Source of the DNA: Palsa-504 sp050013055
Lineage (GTDB): Bacteria; Actinomycetota; Actinomycetes; Streptosporangiales; Streptosporangiaceae
Direction: 5' to 3'
Assembly: GCA_050013055.1 (NCBI GenBank)
Contig: JBEKGC010000009.1
Span: 1-64,000 of the forward strand
Length of the DNA stretch: 64,000 bases
Shown here: positions 17,532 through 26,040 of the stretch, piece after piece
Layout: every line of letters starts with the position of its first letter
Numbering within the stretch: position 1 is the stretch's first letter
Made by a program: the position numbers and the translations under genes
The notes under the pieces: model-generated
Databases searched by the model: none
What the model was told of the DNA's origin: nothing
What the model saw: only the letters and a program-made list of their open reading frames with translations

Positions 17532-18035
17532 CTAGCCTTTTGCGAGTGCGCGGGCGTCGATGAAGGCAGTGAACTCGGCCAGCTGCGCCGGGGCGAAGGC
17601 ACGCTTGGGGATCGGAATGGCACGCTTTTTGCCGACATACAGCAGAAAGAACTCTCTGGTCTGCCGGATCCTGCGGACCGAGGTCCAGCTGACGTCGCCG
17701 CGCCAGTTAGTTCTCTCGATCTTGATGTCCGCATCCGTGAGAACGGCCCGGGTCGGCACGCACAAGCGGACGGCTTGGGCCTGGACACTTCTTCTGCTGC
17801 GCACCGTCAAGGTCAGGATCAGGGCCAACCCGACGGACAGGAAGAGCCAGAAGAGGAAGCCGCCGCCGTTCGCCGCTGAGTCCACTCCGTCCATCACTTG
17901 CTGGAAGACCCGGCCGGCCAGCAGGATGCAGGCGACGGCGACGACCCACTGAGCCAGCCGCGATCGATGGTCGACCGCCAGGGCGGCCCGCCTGAACTCG
18001 GCCGGGCTCCAGTCGTAAGACAGCGCGATGTTCAA
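17532..18035 (-). CDS. YcxB-like membrane protein
   Basis: 167 residues: two adjacent transmembrane helices (about 25-45 and 58-80) followed by a soluble domain with the YcxB-like pattern (W..V..I.....FFLLY..K....IPKRAF), which is a PH-like fold by family analogy. Function is unknown in the family. The gene stands alone between the LolA-like gene and the broken methyltransferase gene; 141 bp without a gene separate it from the LolA-like start. Confidence 0.7.
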   Translation of the reverse strand: MNIALSYDWSPAEFRRAALAVDHRSRLAQWVVAVACILLAGRVFQQVMDGVDSAANGGGFLFWLFLSVGLALILTLTVRSRRSVQAQAVRLCVPTRAVLTDADIKIERTNWRGDVSWTSVRRIRQTREFFLLYVGKKRAIPIPKRAFAPAQLAEFTAFIDARALAKG

Positions 18036-18092
18036 GGCAGTCCTCCCGAGGTCGTGACAGGCAGGCCACCTCGACGGGCGCGAGGTCGGGCT

Positions 18093-18940
18093 TCAGCGCT
18101 TACGTCCGAGCGCGCACCACCGGGCCGACCTGCCCGTCTCGCCTGCGCCAGGGTCGGGGCGCCACTCCTCGACCCGCACGAGCCCGGACTCTACCAGGTC
18201 CATGCCCGCGAAGAACCGCGCCATCTGCTCACGGTTGCGGCTTATGTACTGCTGCTGCGCCCTTCGGCTCACGATGTCGTCAAAGCCCTGCTTGGCTTTG
18301 CCGTCGAGGAGTTCCGATCCTAGGTGGGACACGGCGAGATAGCTGCCCGGCGGCAGGGCGTCCATCACCTTGGCCACGATCGCGTGCGGGTCGTCGGAGT
18401 CCGGGATCACGTGCAGGATCATCAGCAGCGTCACCGCCACCGGCTTGGCGAAGTCCAGCAGGCGCGCGGCCTGGGCGAGAATCGTGTCGGTGTCGCGCAG
18501 GTCGGCGTCGATGTACTCGGTGGCGCCTGCCTCGTGGCTGGTCAGCCGCGCGTGCGTGCGCGCGCGAGCACGACCGGGTCGTAGTCCACGTACACGACCC
18601 GGGATTCTGGCGCGATCGCCTGGGCGACCTGGTGGGTGTTGCCCGCGGTCGGGATGCCGGTGCCGATGTCGAGGAACTGCCGTATCCCGGCCTCCGCGCT
18701 GAGGTAGCGGACGACCCGGCCGAGGAAGGCCCGGTTCGCGCGGGCGGTGAAGCCAAATTCCGGAGCGACTTTGAGCACCGCGTCGACGGCGGCCCGGTCG
18801 GCCGGGTAGTTGTCCTTGCCGCCAAGCAAGTAGTCGTAGATCCGGGCCTGGTTCGCCACGCTGGTGTCGAACGGCGGTCGCCGGATCTGGCCGGCCGCGC
18901 CCCCTCCCGGCTCGTCCGGCGGCTTCCGCACTGGTACCAC
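18093..18940 (-). pseudogene. SAM-dependent methyltransferase (DUF574/SAV2177 type), frameshifted
   Basis: Two adjacent frames together give a full-length S-adenosyl methyltransferase of the PF04672 type. The N-terminal part has NQARIYDYLLGGKDNYPADR and the SAM motif FLDIGTGIPT; the C-terminal part has VTLLMILHVIPD and ends ARWCALGRKR. They are joined out of frame in an alternating GC/CA tract at about 18545-18565, where eight extra bases restore a continuous TSHEAG-containing frame if removed. I place the start at the GTG at 18940, preceded by AAGGAG; an in-frame TTG lies at 18970. The defect may be a slippage mutation or an assembly error. These proteins are abundant paralogs in actinomycetes. 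Confidence 0.75.
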
Positions 18941-19167
18941 GCCACGCTCCTTGCGGTGAGCCCGTTTCAACCGGCCGTTAGCTCACTGCGTCGCATGGCG
19001 CTGGTCGAACCGCCCGGCCCCACAGCGCGGGCAGCTCCGCAGCTCAGCGGACACGCGGCTGACGGCGAGCACCGGAGCGACCTCTGCCCTGAGCCTGCCC
19101 GTTCGTCTCCGACGGGAATCCAGGGTATGCGCATCCCGCCATACTGACCCACCGGCCTGTGCCCGGT

Positions 19168-19569
19168 CTAGATTCGCAGGCTGCCGCGCTGGGACGCCGG
19201 ACGGCCGCCAGGTGCCTCGGCGAAGATGGCGGCCAGGGCCTGGAGAGCCTGCGGGCGCAGCGCGTAGTAAGCCCATACGCCGCGCTTGTCGCGGCTGAAG
19301 ATGCCCGCGTCGACCAGGACTTTCAGGTGATGGGAGATGGTGGGCTGGGTCAGGCCGAGGGGCTCGGTCAGGTCGCAGACGCACGCCTCGCCGCCGTCGT
19401 GCGCGGCGACCATCGACACCAGCCGCAGCCGGGTCGGGTCGGCCAGGGCCTTGAGCGTGCGGGCCAGGTCGGCGGCCTGAGCGGCGGACAGCGGCTCGCG
19501 CAGCAACGGCGCGCAGCACTGATCCGCGAGCGGAAGCCCGGCGCCGGCCGAGGCGGCGGTTGCGATCAT
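19168..19569 (-). CDS. arsR: ArsR/SmtB-family metalloregulator
   Basis: A 133-residue winged-helix repressor. The family As(III)-binding motif is present as ACVCDLTEPLGLTQPTISHHL (Cys pair just before the recognition helix), with an additional N-terminal Cys pair (QCCAPLL). The recognition helix is followed by the wing GVWAYYAL. It is divergent from arsM; the 85-bp space holds two direct repeats that could be its operators. It most likely represses the arsenic genes and itself, and is released by arsenite. Confidence 0.9.
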   Translation of the reverse strand: MIATAASAGAGLPLADQCCAPLLREPLSAAQAADLARTLKALADPTRLRLVSMVAAHDGGEACVCDLTEPLGLTQPTISHHLKVLVDAGIFSRDKRGVWAYYALRPQALQALAAIFAEAPGGRPASQRGSLRI

Positions 19570-19590
19570 GCACCCAGTATGCCCACAGAC

Positions 19591-19640
19591 ATTGACAGGT
19601 GTCTATTTCTTGGGCACAGTAGGCATCGACAGTCATCTAT
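19591..19640. promoter_or_regulatory. Candidate ArsR operator pair
   Basis: Two 16-bp direct repeats, ATTGACAGGTGTCTAT at 19591-19606 and ATCGACAGTCATCTAT at 19625-19640, agree at 12 of 16 positions. The first is also an imperfect palindrome. They lie between divergent arsR and arsM. Confidence 0.5.
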
Positions 19641-19654
19641 GTAAGGAGTCCGCG

Positions 19655-20497
19655 GTGAACGATCAGGCAGCCGGCGCACTGCGCGAGGAAGTCCGGTCCC
19701 GGTACGGGCAGGCGGCCCGCGCGGTCCTGGAACCAGGGACCGGGCAGGCAGGGTGCTGCAACCCCTCGGCCGGGTCCTGCTGCGACACCTCGGCCGGGTC
19801 CTGCTGCGGGACGGCGGCCGGGTCCTGCTGCGGGACGGCGGCGGCGGGCGATGCCGGGGAACTCTTCGGCGGTCCCCTGTACCGGCCCGGCGAGACGGAC
19901 GGGCTGCCGGAGGAGGCGGTCCTGGCCAGTCTGGGCTGCGGCAACCCGCTGGCGGTGGCCGAACTGCGCGAGGGTGAGCGGGTGCTGGACCTGGGGTCAG
20001 GCGGCGGCATCGACGTGCTCTTGTCGGCGCGGCGAGTCGGCCCGTCCGGGTTTGCCTGGGGCGTGGACATGACCGACGACATGCTGGCCCTGGCCCGGCA
20101 GAACGCCGCCAAGGCCGGCGCCCGGAACGTCGAGTTCGTCCGGGGCGAGATCGAGGCGGTACCGCTGCCTGACGCCGCGGTGGACGTGGTCATCTCCAAC
20201 TGCGTGATCAACCTGTCCGCCGACAAGCCGGCCGTGCTGGCCGAAATGTTCCGGGTCCTGGTGCCCGGCGGCCGGATCGGGATCTCCGACGTGGTGGCCG
20301 AGGACCAGATGAGCGCGGCGGACAGGGCGGCGGCCGGGTCCTACGTCGGGTGCATCGCCGGCGCCCTGTCGCGAGCGGAATACCTGGCCGGGCTGACGGC
20401 GGCCGGGTTCACCGAGGTGTCGGTCACCTTCACCCACGAGGCGGCTCCAGGTCTGCATTCGGCCATCGTGCGGGCCGTCAAGCCGGCCGCCGCGTGA
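19655..20497 (+). CDS. arsM: Arsenite S-adenosylmethionine methyltransferase
   Basis: 280 residues from the GTG at 19655, preceded by AAGGAG. It methylates As(III) with SAM. The SAM-binding motif is VLDLGSGGGIDV and the arsenite-binding Cys are in the conserved places: SLGCGNP, SNCVINLS and SYVGCIAG. The N-terminal region has an unusual series of Cys-Cys pairs encoded by a 24-bp repeat (19751-19843). It begins the plus-strand arsenic operon, with the aquaporin overlapping by 4 nt. Likely induced by arsenite through the divergent ArsR. Confidence 0.9.
   Translation: MNDQAAGALREEVRSRYGQAARAVLEPGTGQAGCCNPSAGSCCDTSAGSCCGTAAGSCCGTAAAGDAGELFGGPLYRPGETDGLPEEAVLASLGCGNPLAVAELREGERVLDLGSGGGIDVLLSARRVGPSGFAWGVDMTDDMLALARQNAAKAGARNVEFVRGEIEAVPLPDAAVDVVISNCVINLSADKPAVLAEMFRVLVPGGRIGISDVVAEDQMSAADRAAAGSYVGCIAGALSRAEYLAGLTAAGFTEVSVTFTHEAAPGLHSAIVRAVKPAAA
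19751..19843 (+). repeat. 24-bp tandem repeat coding Cys-Cys pairs in arsM
   Basis: Three 24-bp units (19772-19795, 19796-19819, 19820-19843) preceded by a divergent 21-bp unit. Each encodes Gly-Ser-Cys-Cys-x-Thr-x-Ala. The stretch therefore carries four CC pairs where family members usually have one or two. Confidence 0.9.
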
Positions 20498-21210
20498 ACG
20501 ATGCCGGGCGGCGGCTGCTGGCCGAGTTCACCGGGACCGGGCTGCTGGTGGCGGTGGTCGTGGGATCCGGGATCGCGGCCACCCGGCTGACCGGCGACGG
20601 GGCGCTGCGGCTGCTGGTCAGCGCGGTCGTCACTGCGCTTGGCCTGGCCGTGCTGATCACTGTGTTCGCCCCGGCCGGCGGCGCGCACTTCAACCCGGTC
20701 GTCACGGCCGCCGACTGGCTCCTGCTCCGGCGGACCCCGGGCCGGTACGGCCCGGGTCTGGCCGCCGCCGTCATGGGCGGCCAGGTAGCCGGCGCGGCCG
20801 GTGGCGCGGTGCTGGCCGATGCGATGTTCGGGGTCCCGGTGCTGGCCATCTCGCAGACCCGGCGCGGCGGCGGCCCGGTCCTGCTAGGCGAGGTGGTAGC
20901 TACGGCCGGGCTGTTGCTGCTGATCGTGGCCCTGGCCCGGACCGGCCGGTCCGGGCAGGCGGCGTGGTCCGTCGGGGCGTGGATCGGCGCCGCGTACTGG
21001 TTCACCTCCTCCACCTCCTTCGCTAACCCGGCCGTTGCCATCGGCCGGATGTTGACCAGCACCTACGCCGGCATCGCGCCGGACTCGGTGCTGGCGTTCA
21101 TCGCCGCCGAGATCCTTGGCGGCGGCCTGGGGGTAGCGCTGGGCGTGATCATCTATCCGATGCGACCGCACCAGGTAACGGCAGGCCAGCCGGCCCGGCT
21201 GGCTGGCTGA
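20494..21210 (+). CDS. MIP-family channel (AqpS-like arsenite channel)
   Basis: 238 residues, six membrane helices plus two half-helices. The first pore motif is NPV (HFNPVVT) instead of NPA; the second is the standard NPA (FANPAVAIGR). The GTG at 20494 overlaps the arsM stop (GTGA). In other bacteria, aquaglyceroporins in ars operons replace ArsB as an arsenite exit route when paired with ArsC, and that is the natural inference here because no ArsB or Acr3 pump is present in the window. Confidence 0.85.
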   Translation: MNDAGRRLLAEFTGTGLLVAVVVGSGIAATRLTGDGALRLLVSAVVTALGLAVLITVFAPAGGAHFNPVVTAADWLLLRRTPGRYGPGLAAAVMGGQVAGAAGGAVLADAMFGVPVLAISQTRRGGGPVLLGEVVATAGLLLLIVALARTGRSGQAAWSVGAWIGAAYWFTSSTSFANPAVAIGRMLTSTYAGIAPDSVLAFIAAEILGGGLGVALGVIIYPMRPHQVTAGQPARLAG

Positions 21211-21221
21211 CCAGAGAAGGG

Positions 21222-21632
21222 ATGCCGGTGATGGGCGACGTGCCCGAAGTGATGTTCGTGTGTACCCACAACGCGGGCCGGTCACAGATGGCCGCCGCCC
21301 TGCTCAGCCAGCAGGCGGCCGGCCGGGTCCAGGTCACCTCGGCCGGCTCGCAACCCGCCAGCGAGCTGAACCCCGCCGTCGTGCAGGCCATGGCCGAGAT
21401 CGGTCTTGACATCTCCGCGGAGTCTCCCAAGCCGCTCACGGCCGGCCAGGTCAGAGCCGCCGACATCGTGATCACCATGGGCTGCGGCGATGCCTGCCCG
21501 GTCTACCCGGGTCAACGCCACCTGGACTGGGACCTGCCCGACCCGGCCGGGCTCACCCTCGAGCAGGTCCGGCCCATCCGTGACGAGATCGCCCGCCGGG
21601 TAAGCGCGCTGCTCAGCGAGCTGAACGGGTGA
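21222..21632 (+). CDS. arsC: Arsenate reductase (low-molecular-weight phosphatase family)
   Basis: 136 residues. The LMW-PTP P-loop is at the N-terminus (VCTHNAGRSQ; CxxNxxRS with catalytic Cys near residue 15), and the C-terminal redox Cys lie in TMGCGDACPVYPG, followed by the acid loop DWDLPDPAG, as in ArsC of the thioredoxin- or mycothiol-dependent type. A second in-frame ATG at 21231 has better spacing from the GAAGG site and may be the true start. It completes the arsM-aquaporin-arsC operon: arsenate is reduced to arsenite, which leaves through the channel or is methylated. Confidence 0.9.
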   Translation: MPVMGDVPEVMFVCTHNAGRSQMAAALLSQQAAGRVQVTSAGSQPASELNPAVVQAMAEIGLDISAESPKPLTAGQVRAADIVITMGCGDACPVYPGQRHLDWDLPDPAGLTLEQVRPIRDEIARRVSALLSELNG

Positions 21633-22140
21633 CGCCGCCGCAGCCTGGCGGCCAGCGCTGACGCAGCGCACCCTGGCCGTCGCTCCTGGTATCTCGATGA
21701 CCAGGGTGGCGCCGAGCTGGCGCCCTGAGCTGACTGAGTGCCGGTAACTAAACCACTGAGCCTGATTTGCCGGGCTCCCACGGCCTGCCCGTACCCTCGC
21801 ACTGTCTCACCAGCCCGTCTCGTACCATCATGATCAGAACTCGTGCATCAGTGCGAGAGAAGTAAAATTCTCGCGGAATATTCGGCTTTGATGGAGAAAA
21901 AGGTGCCCGATCGGGCACTAAACCCTCCGTATGAGCCGAATCTTCCATGATTTTCCGAAAACGGTACATTATGGGGCCCTGGCGTACCAGGGGCCACGGG
22001 CACACCAGCATCGTCGCGGGGCTGGGTCAGCGCGGGGCTGGGTCGTCTCGGGGACTAGATCAGCGCGCAGGGCACGGTAGGGGCGGCCGGAGCCGGGATT
22101 TGCACGCGCTCACTGAGAGTTGGGCGGCCGGATTCGGCTG
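21633..22140. other. Intergenic region with palindromic repeat element
   Basis: A 508-bp gap between convergent arsC and the nucleotidyltransferase. Apart from the repeat core at 21872-21949 and a few G-rich direct repeats near 22015-22070, no gene is seen. Confidence 0.5.
21872..21949 (+). repeat. 78-nt palindromic repeat core, copy C
   Basis: Outer arms CGCGGAATATTCGGCT (21872-21887) and AGCCGAATCTTCCATG (21934-21949) pair with a conserved internal mismatch. The centre holds a perfect 16-nt palindrome GTGCCCGATCGGGCAC (21903-21918). The total core length equals that of the copies at 39685-39762 and 62923-63000. The flanks differ from those copies, so only the core is shared. Confidence 0.75.
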
Positions 22141-22917
22141 TTAGGTGGGCGCCCCCTGGGGCGGGACAAGGCGGCTCAGCCGTTGCACTCCGCGCCTCAT
22201 GATCTGGCGGGTGAGATGAGCGCGACGCAGCCTCTGCACCGGGCTGAGCGGGACGGTCTCACCGTCTCGGCGACGGCGGATCTGCTGCGCGAGCGCGGCC
22301 GGGACCCCGAAGTCGGCGAGACGGCTGATGGCCTCCCCCTTGGTGATCAGGTCGCCGGTGGCCAGCACCGCCTCGGTGCGTGGCAGCACGGTGAGCCCGA
22401 AGGTGACCCAGGAATCGTGCCACCAGCACCTCCGCTGCCGGGCGAGCCTGCGCCAGTAACCGCTGATCTCGCGGTGCACGGCCGCCTGGAGGTCTGGGGT
22501 GGGAACCGGCTTGATGCCGGGCGGTGGCCAGGGGCCGGACAGGGCCACACCGGCCGCCATCAGCTCCGCCTGGGTCAGGACCTTCATCTGCCACTGCGTC
22601 ATCCGGTCCCCGTACCAGTACGTACGCAACGGCTCGGGATCGGCGGCGGTCGGCACGGAGACGTACAGGCAGTGCAGCCGGCGAGCGCCCTCACCCGAGT
22701 CGGCCAGCAGCGTCGCGTGCAACTGGCGGAGCTCGCCGATCGCGGTCTCGTCCGGCTCGCGCTGCACCATGACGACCACATCGATGTCGCTACCGGTGGG
22801 GCTGAAGTCGCCGGTGGTCAGCGAGCCGTAGAGGTACAGGCCGACCATGTCCCCGCGGGCGAGCAGCGCGTCCCTGAGACGATCAAGTAGCCGGGCCACA
22901 TCCGCGGGAAGCTCCAC
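22141..22917 (-). CDS. Aminoglycoside adenylyltransferase-like nucleotidyltransferase
   Basis: 258 residues. The N-terminal nucleotidyltransferase signature is LYGSLTTGDFSPTGSDIDVV (GS-x11-DxD, metal-binding Asp near residues 44-46); the C-terminal all-helical half (HDSWVTFGLTVLPRTEAVL) resembles the ANT(3'')/AadA DUF4111 domain. It could modify an aminoglycoside or be one of the many uncharacterised relatives. The GTG at 22917 has GGAGGA 4 nt upstream. A 13-bp sequence is repeated three times just ahead of it (about 22935-22970). Confidence 0.75.
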   Translation of the reverse strand: MELPADVARLLDRLRDALLARGDMVGLYLYGSLTTGDFSPTGSDIDVVVMVQREPDETAIGELRQLHATLLADSGEGARRLHCLYVSVPTAADPEPLRTYWYGDRMTQWQMKVLTQAELMAAGVALSGPWPPPGIKPVPTPDLQAAVHREISGYWRRLARQRRCWWHDSWVTFGLTVLPRTEAVLATGDLITKGEAISRLADFGVPAALAQQIRRRRDGETVPLSPVQRLRRAHLTRQIMRRGVQRLSRLVPPQGAPT

Positions 22918-23027
22918 CGGATCCTCCGATCTGCCCGTAGCGCGGTCCGTAGCGCGGTCCGTAGCGCATCTTATGCAGTTCGCCGTCGTCCCGGTAGGGT
23001 CGGCGCGGGCTGCGGCATGATGGGCGG

Positions 23028-23817
23028 GTGGAGGACGAGCGGCATGGCTTGCGGGCCGGATTTGACCGGGCCGCGGAAGATTACGACCGCACCAGGCCGG
23101 TGTGCCCGCCCCGGATGTTCGATGACCTGATGCGGCTGACCGGGCTGGCGCCAGGAGACCGGGTGATCGAGATCGGCTGCGGCACCGGGCAAGCCACCGT
23201 GCCGATGGCGGAGCGCGGCCTGGCCGTCACCGCGGTCGAGCTCGGCGCTCAGCTGGCCGCCGTGGCCCGGCAGCGGCTGGCAGGCTTTCCCGCCGTCGAG
23301 GTGGTGACGTCGGCGTTCGAGAGCTGGACCGCCGCCGGTCCCCCGGCGGACGCCGTGGTGGCCGTCAGCTCCCTGCACTGGATCGATCCGCACCTGGCCC
23401 ACGCCAAGCCGCACGCGCTGGTCCGGCCCGGTGGCGCCATGGTCGTGGGCGGATGCCAGTGGGCCCAGCCCGCGGACGCGGGACGCTTCTGGACCGACGT
23501 GCAGGGCGGACTACCGGGCGGTGGGTTATCCGGGCGGCCCGCCGCCACCTCCCGGGCAGATCGGGCCGCGGCACTTCCCCGCCGAAGCCGGGGCCTACTT
23601 CGAGGAGGTGGCCAGCCGGAGCTATCCGTTCCAGCGGGTCTACCCCGGCCAGGACTACCTGGCCATCCTGACCACCCAGTCCAGCAGGCACGCGCTCGGC
23701 CCGACCCGCCGCGCCGACTTCCTCCGCCTGGTGCGCAGCCGGCTCGAGTCGATGGGCTGGCCCGAGCTGACGGTCACCTTCGTCGCCTTCCTGGTCGTCG
23801 GGCGCAGGATCGGCTAG
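23028..23817 (+). pseudogene. Class I SAM methyltransferase, single-base frameshift
   Basis: The N-terminal half (GTG start at 23028) has FDRAAEDYDRTRP and motif I VIEIGCGTGQAT, then ALVRPGGAMVV. Near 23500-23508 an extra G after TDVQ shifts the frame; dropping it gives TDVQADYRAVGYPGG and a continuous protein of about 262 residues ending LVVGRRIG at 23817. Such proteins resemble ubiquinone/biotin-type or trans-aconitate-like methyltransferases of unknown substrate. The 41-bp 3' end of the gene is duplicated downstream at 24030-24070. Confidence 0.75.
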
Positions 23818-24070
23818 TGCCACCGCAGGTCACGTTCGCCCCGCTTCCAGTCACCCTCACAGCCCCGAACCTAGCGACAACGATGGTCCGTTGTTGTCGC
23901 TGGGACAACAACGATGGGCCGTTGTTGTCGTTCGCGAGCGGGAGCAGGGCGGTATGGGTGTGCAGGGCGGGGCGGGCGGGGCGGGCGGGACGGCGGGGGC
24001 GCGGGCGGGCAGCCGTCGCCGGGCACCAGCCTTCGTCGCCTTCCTGGTCGTCGGGCGCAGGATCGGCTAG
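23777..24070 (+). repeat. 41-bp direct repeats enclosing two hairpins
   Basis: A perfect 41-bp direct repeat occurs at 23777-23817 (3' end of the methyltransferase gene) and 24030-24070. Between them are two related hairpins: arms GCGACAAC/GTTGTCGC at 23874-23900 and GACAACAAC/GTTGTTGTC at 23904-23929, then a G-rich stretch. The second copy supplies the stop codon of the convergent kinase gene. Confidence 0.8.
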
Positions 24071-25353
24071 CTACCGCTGACGGTCAGGTGCGGGACCGGT
24101 GCGCGGTGCGGCTGGGAATGGCGCCACGACACCGACATCAGGGCACCGCCCAGCGGGGAGTCACCAACGTGCCAGCGTCCGCCGGTCGAGCGCACGATCG
24201 AATCGCCGATGGCCAGCCCGAGCCCCGCCCCGGTCCCGGCCTCGGTGGCGCGGTGAAACCGGTCGAACAGGCGCGGCCGTTCGGCCTCGGGAATGCCGGG
24301 ACCGCTGTCCTCCACGACCAGGCTGACCCGGCTGCCCTGAGCCCCGACCCCGATCCGGACCTGCCCGTCCGGGCCCGCGTACCGGCAGGCGTTGTCCACC
24401 AGGACGCCGGCCAGCCGGTCGATCCACTCCGGCGGGGCGCTGATCAGCGCCGCCTCGGCGGTGATGTCCGTGGTGATGGCGGGACCGACCGAGCGGAACC
24501 GGTCCGCGCAGGCGTGCGCCAGCGTGGCCAGGTCCACCGGCTCGTCGCCGGGCGGCGGCGGGTCGGAGTCAAACCTGGCCAGCCACAGCATGTCCTCGAC
24601 CAGCTGCCGCAGCCGCTGGCTCTCGCCTCCGATGCGGGTCAGCGCGTCGCGATACTCGGCCGCCTCCCGCGGGCTGGACAGGGCCACGTCGACCTCCGCC
24701 CGGATCACGCTGAGCGGGGTCCGCAGCTCGTGCGAGGCGTCGGCGGTGAACTCAAGCTGACGGCGCCTGGACTGCTCGACAGGCGCCAGCGACCGCAAGC
24801 CCACCACCAGGGAGCCGCCGAACATGGCCAGCAGCAGGAACGGCCCGGCGACGATCTCGCCGGTCAGCAGCAGCCGCTGCGTATGCGCCTCGCCGACCAG
24901 GCTCTGGCCGGCCATCAGCCAGCCGTCACCGGCCCGCGTCATCTTCAGCCGGAACGGTCCGGCCGAGCCGAGCACCGCCGTCTTCGCGAACCCCTCCCGC
25001 AGCGTGTCGCCGGCCAGCACGGCGGCCGGCAGCGCGGGCGCGTTCGGGCTATGCCCGGTGATCGCGCCGCTGGCGCTCACCGACCACAGGAAGACCGGCG
25101 CGGAGTCACCGTCGACATCGTCGTCCTCGGAGGCCGGGGACAACCCCGCCCGGGCCACCCGCGCGGTCAGCGCGTCCGGATCGTGCCGGGCGACGACCAG
25201 GCGCGCGGCCAGCCGTTCGTCGTTCTGATCGGTCAGGTGACCGGACACCACGACGTTCAGCACCGTCACGCAGATGATGTAGACGACAGCGACGACCACC
25301 GTGGCCATGGCGGCGACCCGGACCGCCGGGCTGACCCTCCAGGCCACCTTCAT
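24067..25353 (-). CDS. Two-component sensor histidine kinase
   Basis: 428 residues. Two transmembrane helices (about 12-35 and 165-188) flank an extracytoplasmic sensor region of about 125 residues. The H-box is FTADASHELRTPL, the N-box VDNACRYA, and the G-boxes VVEDSGPGIPEAE and GAGLGLAI. The ATG at 25353 overlaps the response-regulator stop (ATGA), so the two are coupled. The sensor region has no motif that identifies a ligand. Its stop codon falls in the end of a duplicated 41-bp sequence. Confidence 0.9.
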   Translation of the reverse strand: MKVAWRVSPAVRVAAMATVVVAVVYIICVTVLNVVVSGHLTDQNDERLAARLVVARHDPDALTARVARAGLSPASEDDDVDGDSAPVFLWSVSASGAITGHSPNAPALPAAVLAGDTLREGFAKTAVLGSAGPFRLKMTRAGDGWLMAGQSLVGEAHTQRLLLTGEIVAGPFLLLAMFGGSLVVGLRSLAPVEQSRRRQLEFTADASHELRTPLSVIRAEVDVALSSPREAAEYRDALTRIGGESQRLRQLVEDMLWLARFDSDPPPPGDEPVDLATLAHACADRFRSVGPAITTDITAEAALISAPPEWIDRLAGVLVDNACRYAGPDGQVRIGVGAQGSRVSLVVEDSGPGIPEAERPRLFDRFHRATEAGTGAGLGLAIGDSIVRSTGGRWHVGDSPLGGALMSVSWRHSQPHRAPVPHLTVSGS

Positions 25354-26018
25354 ACCGGGGTGATCCGGTAACCGATGCCGCGCACCGTCTCGATCCGGAC
25401 CCCGGCCCCGGCGAGCTTGGCGCGCAGCCGGGCCAGGTGGACGTCGATCGTGTTCGAACCGAAGGCGTCGGCCTCGTTGTCCCAGACATGCTGGGCGATG
25501 GAGCGGCGATCCGCGACACCAGGCGAGCGCCGCATCAAGATCTCCAGGATGCCGAGCTCGGTCACGGTCAGGGCCGGCCGCTGGCCGCAGACCCGCACCT
25601 CACGCAGGGCCGGGTCGAACTCGACCTCGCCCAGCACCATCCGGGGCGACTGGCTGACCGGGGGCCTGCGCTGCAGCGCCCTGATCCGGGCCAGCAGCTC
25701 ACCGAAATCGAACGGCTTGACCAGGTAGTCGTCGGCGCCCGCGTCCAGTCCGGCGATCCGGTCCGCCGGGGTGTCCCGGGCGGTCAGCATCAGCACCGGC
25801 GTCGCCGTCCCGCCCCGGCGGAGTTTCTGCACCAGGTCCAGACCGGACAGCTTGGGCATGCGCCAGTCGAGCACCGCGACCTCGTACTGGTAGAACCGCA
25901 GGTAGCTGGCGGCCGTCTCGCCGTCGGGCACGAGGTCCACGACGTAGCCCTGCTCCCGCAACCCGCGGGCCAGGACCTCGCCGAGCCGTTCGTCATCCTC
26001 CGCTACCAGGATTCTCAC
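25350..26018 (-). CDS. OmpR-family response regulator
   Basis: Receiver domain beginning ILVAEDDERLGE with phosphoacceptor Asp in VAVLDWRMP and Lys in YLVKPFDFGEL; C-terminal winged helix with GSNTIDVHLARLRAKL and the final VRGIGYRI. I prefer the GTG at 26018 (222 residues) because receiver domains start here; an in-frame start at 26054 would add 12 residues and overlap the upstream dprE2 stop. Partner of the following kinase. Confidence 0.9.
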   Translation of the reverse strand: MRILVAEDDERLGEVLARGLREQGYVVDLVPDGETAASYLRFYQYEVAVLDWRMPKLSGLDLVQKLRRGGTATPVLMLTARDTPADRIAGLDAGADDYLVKPFDFGELLARIRALQRRPPVSQSPRMVLGEVEFDPALREVRVCGQRPALTVTELGILEILMRRSPGVADRRSIAQHVWDNEADAFGSNTIDVHLARLRAKLAGAGVRIETVRGIGYRITPV

Positions 26019-26040
26019 AGCACCCGAATCTACCTGGGAG

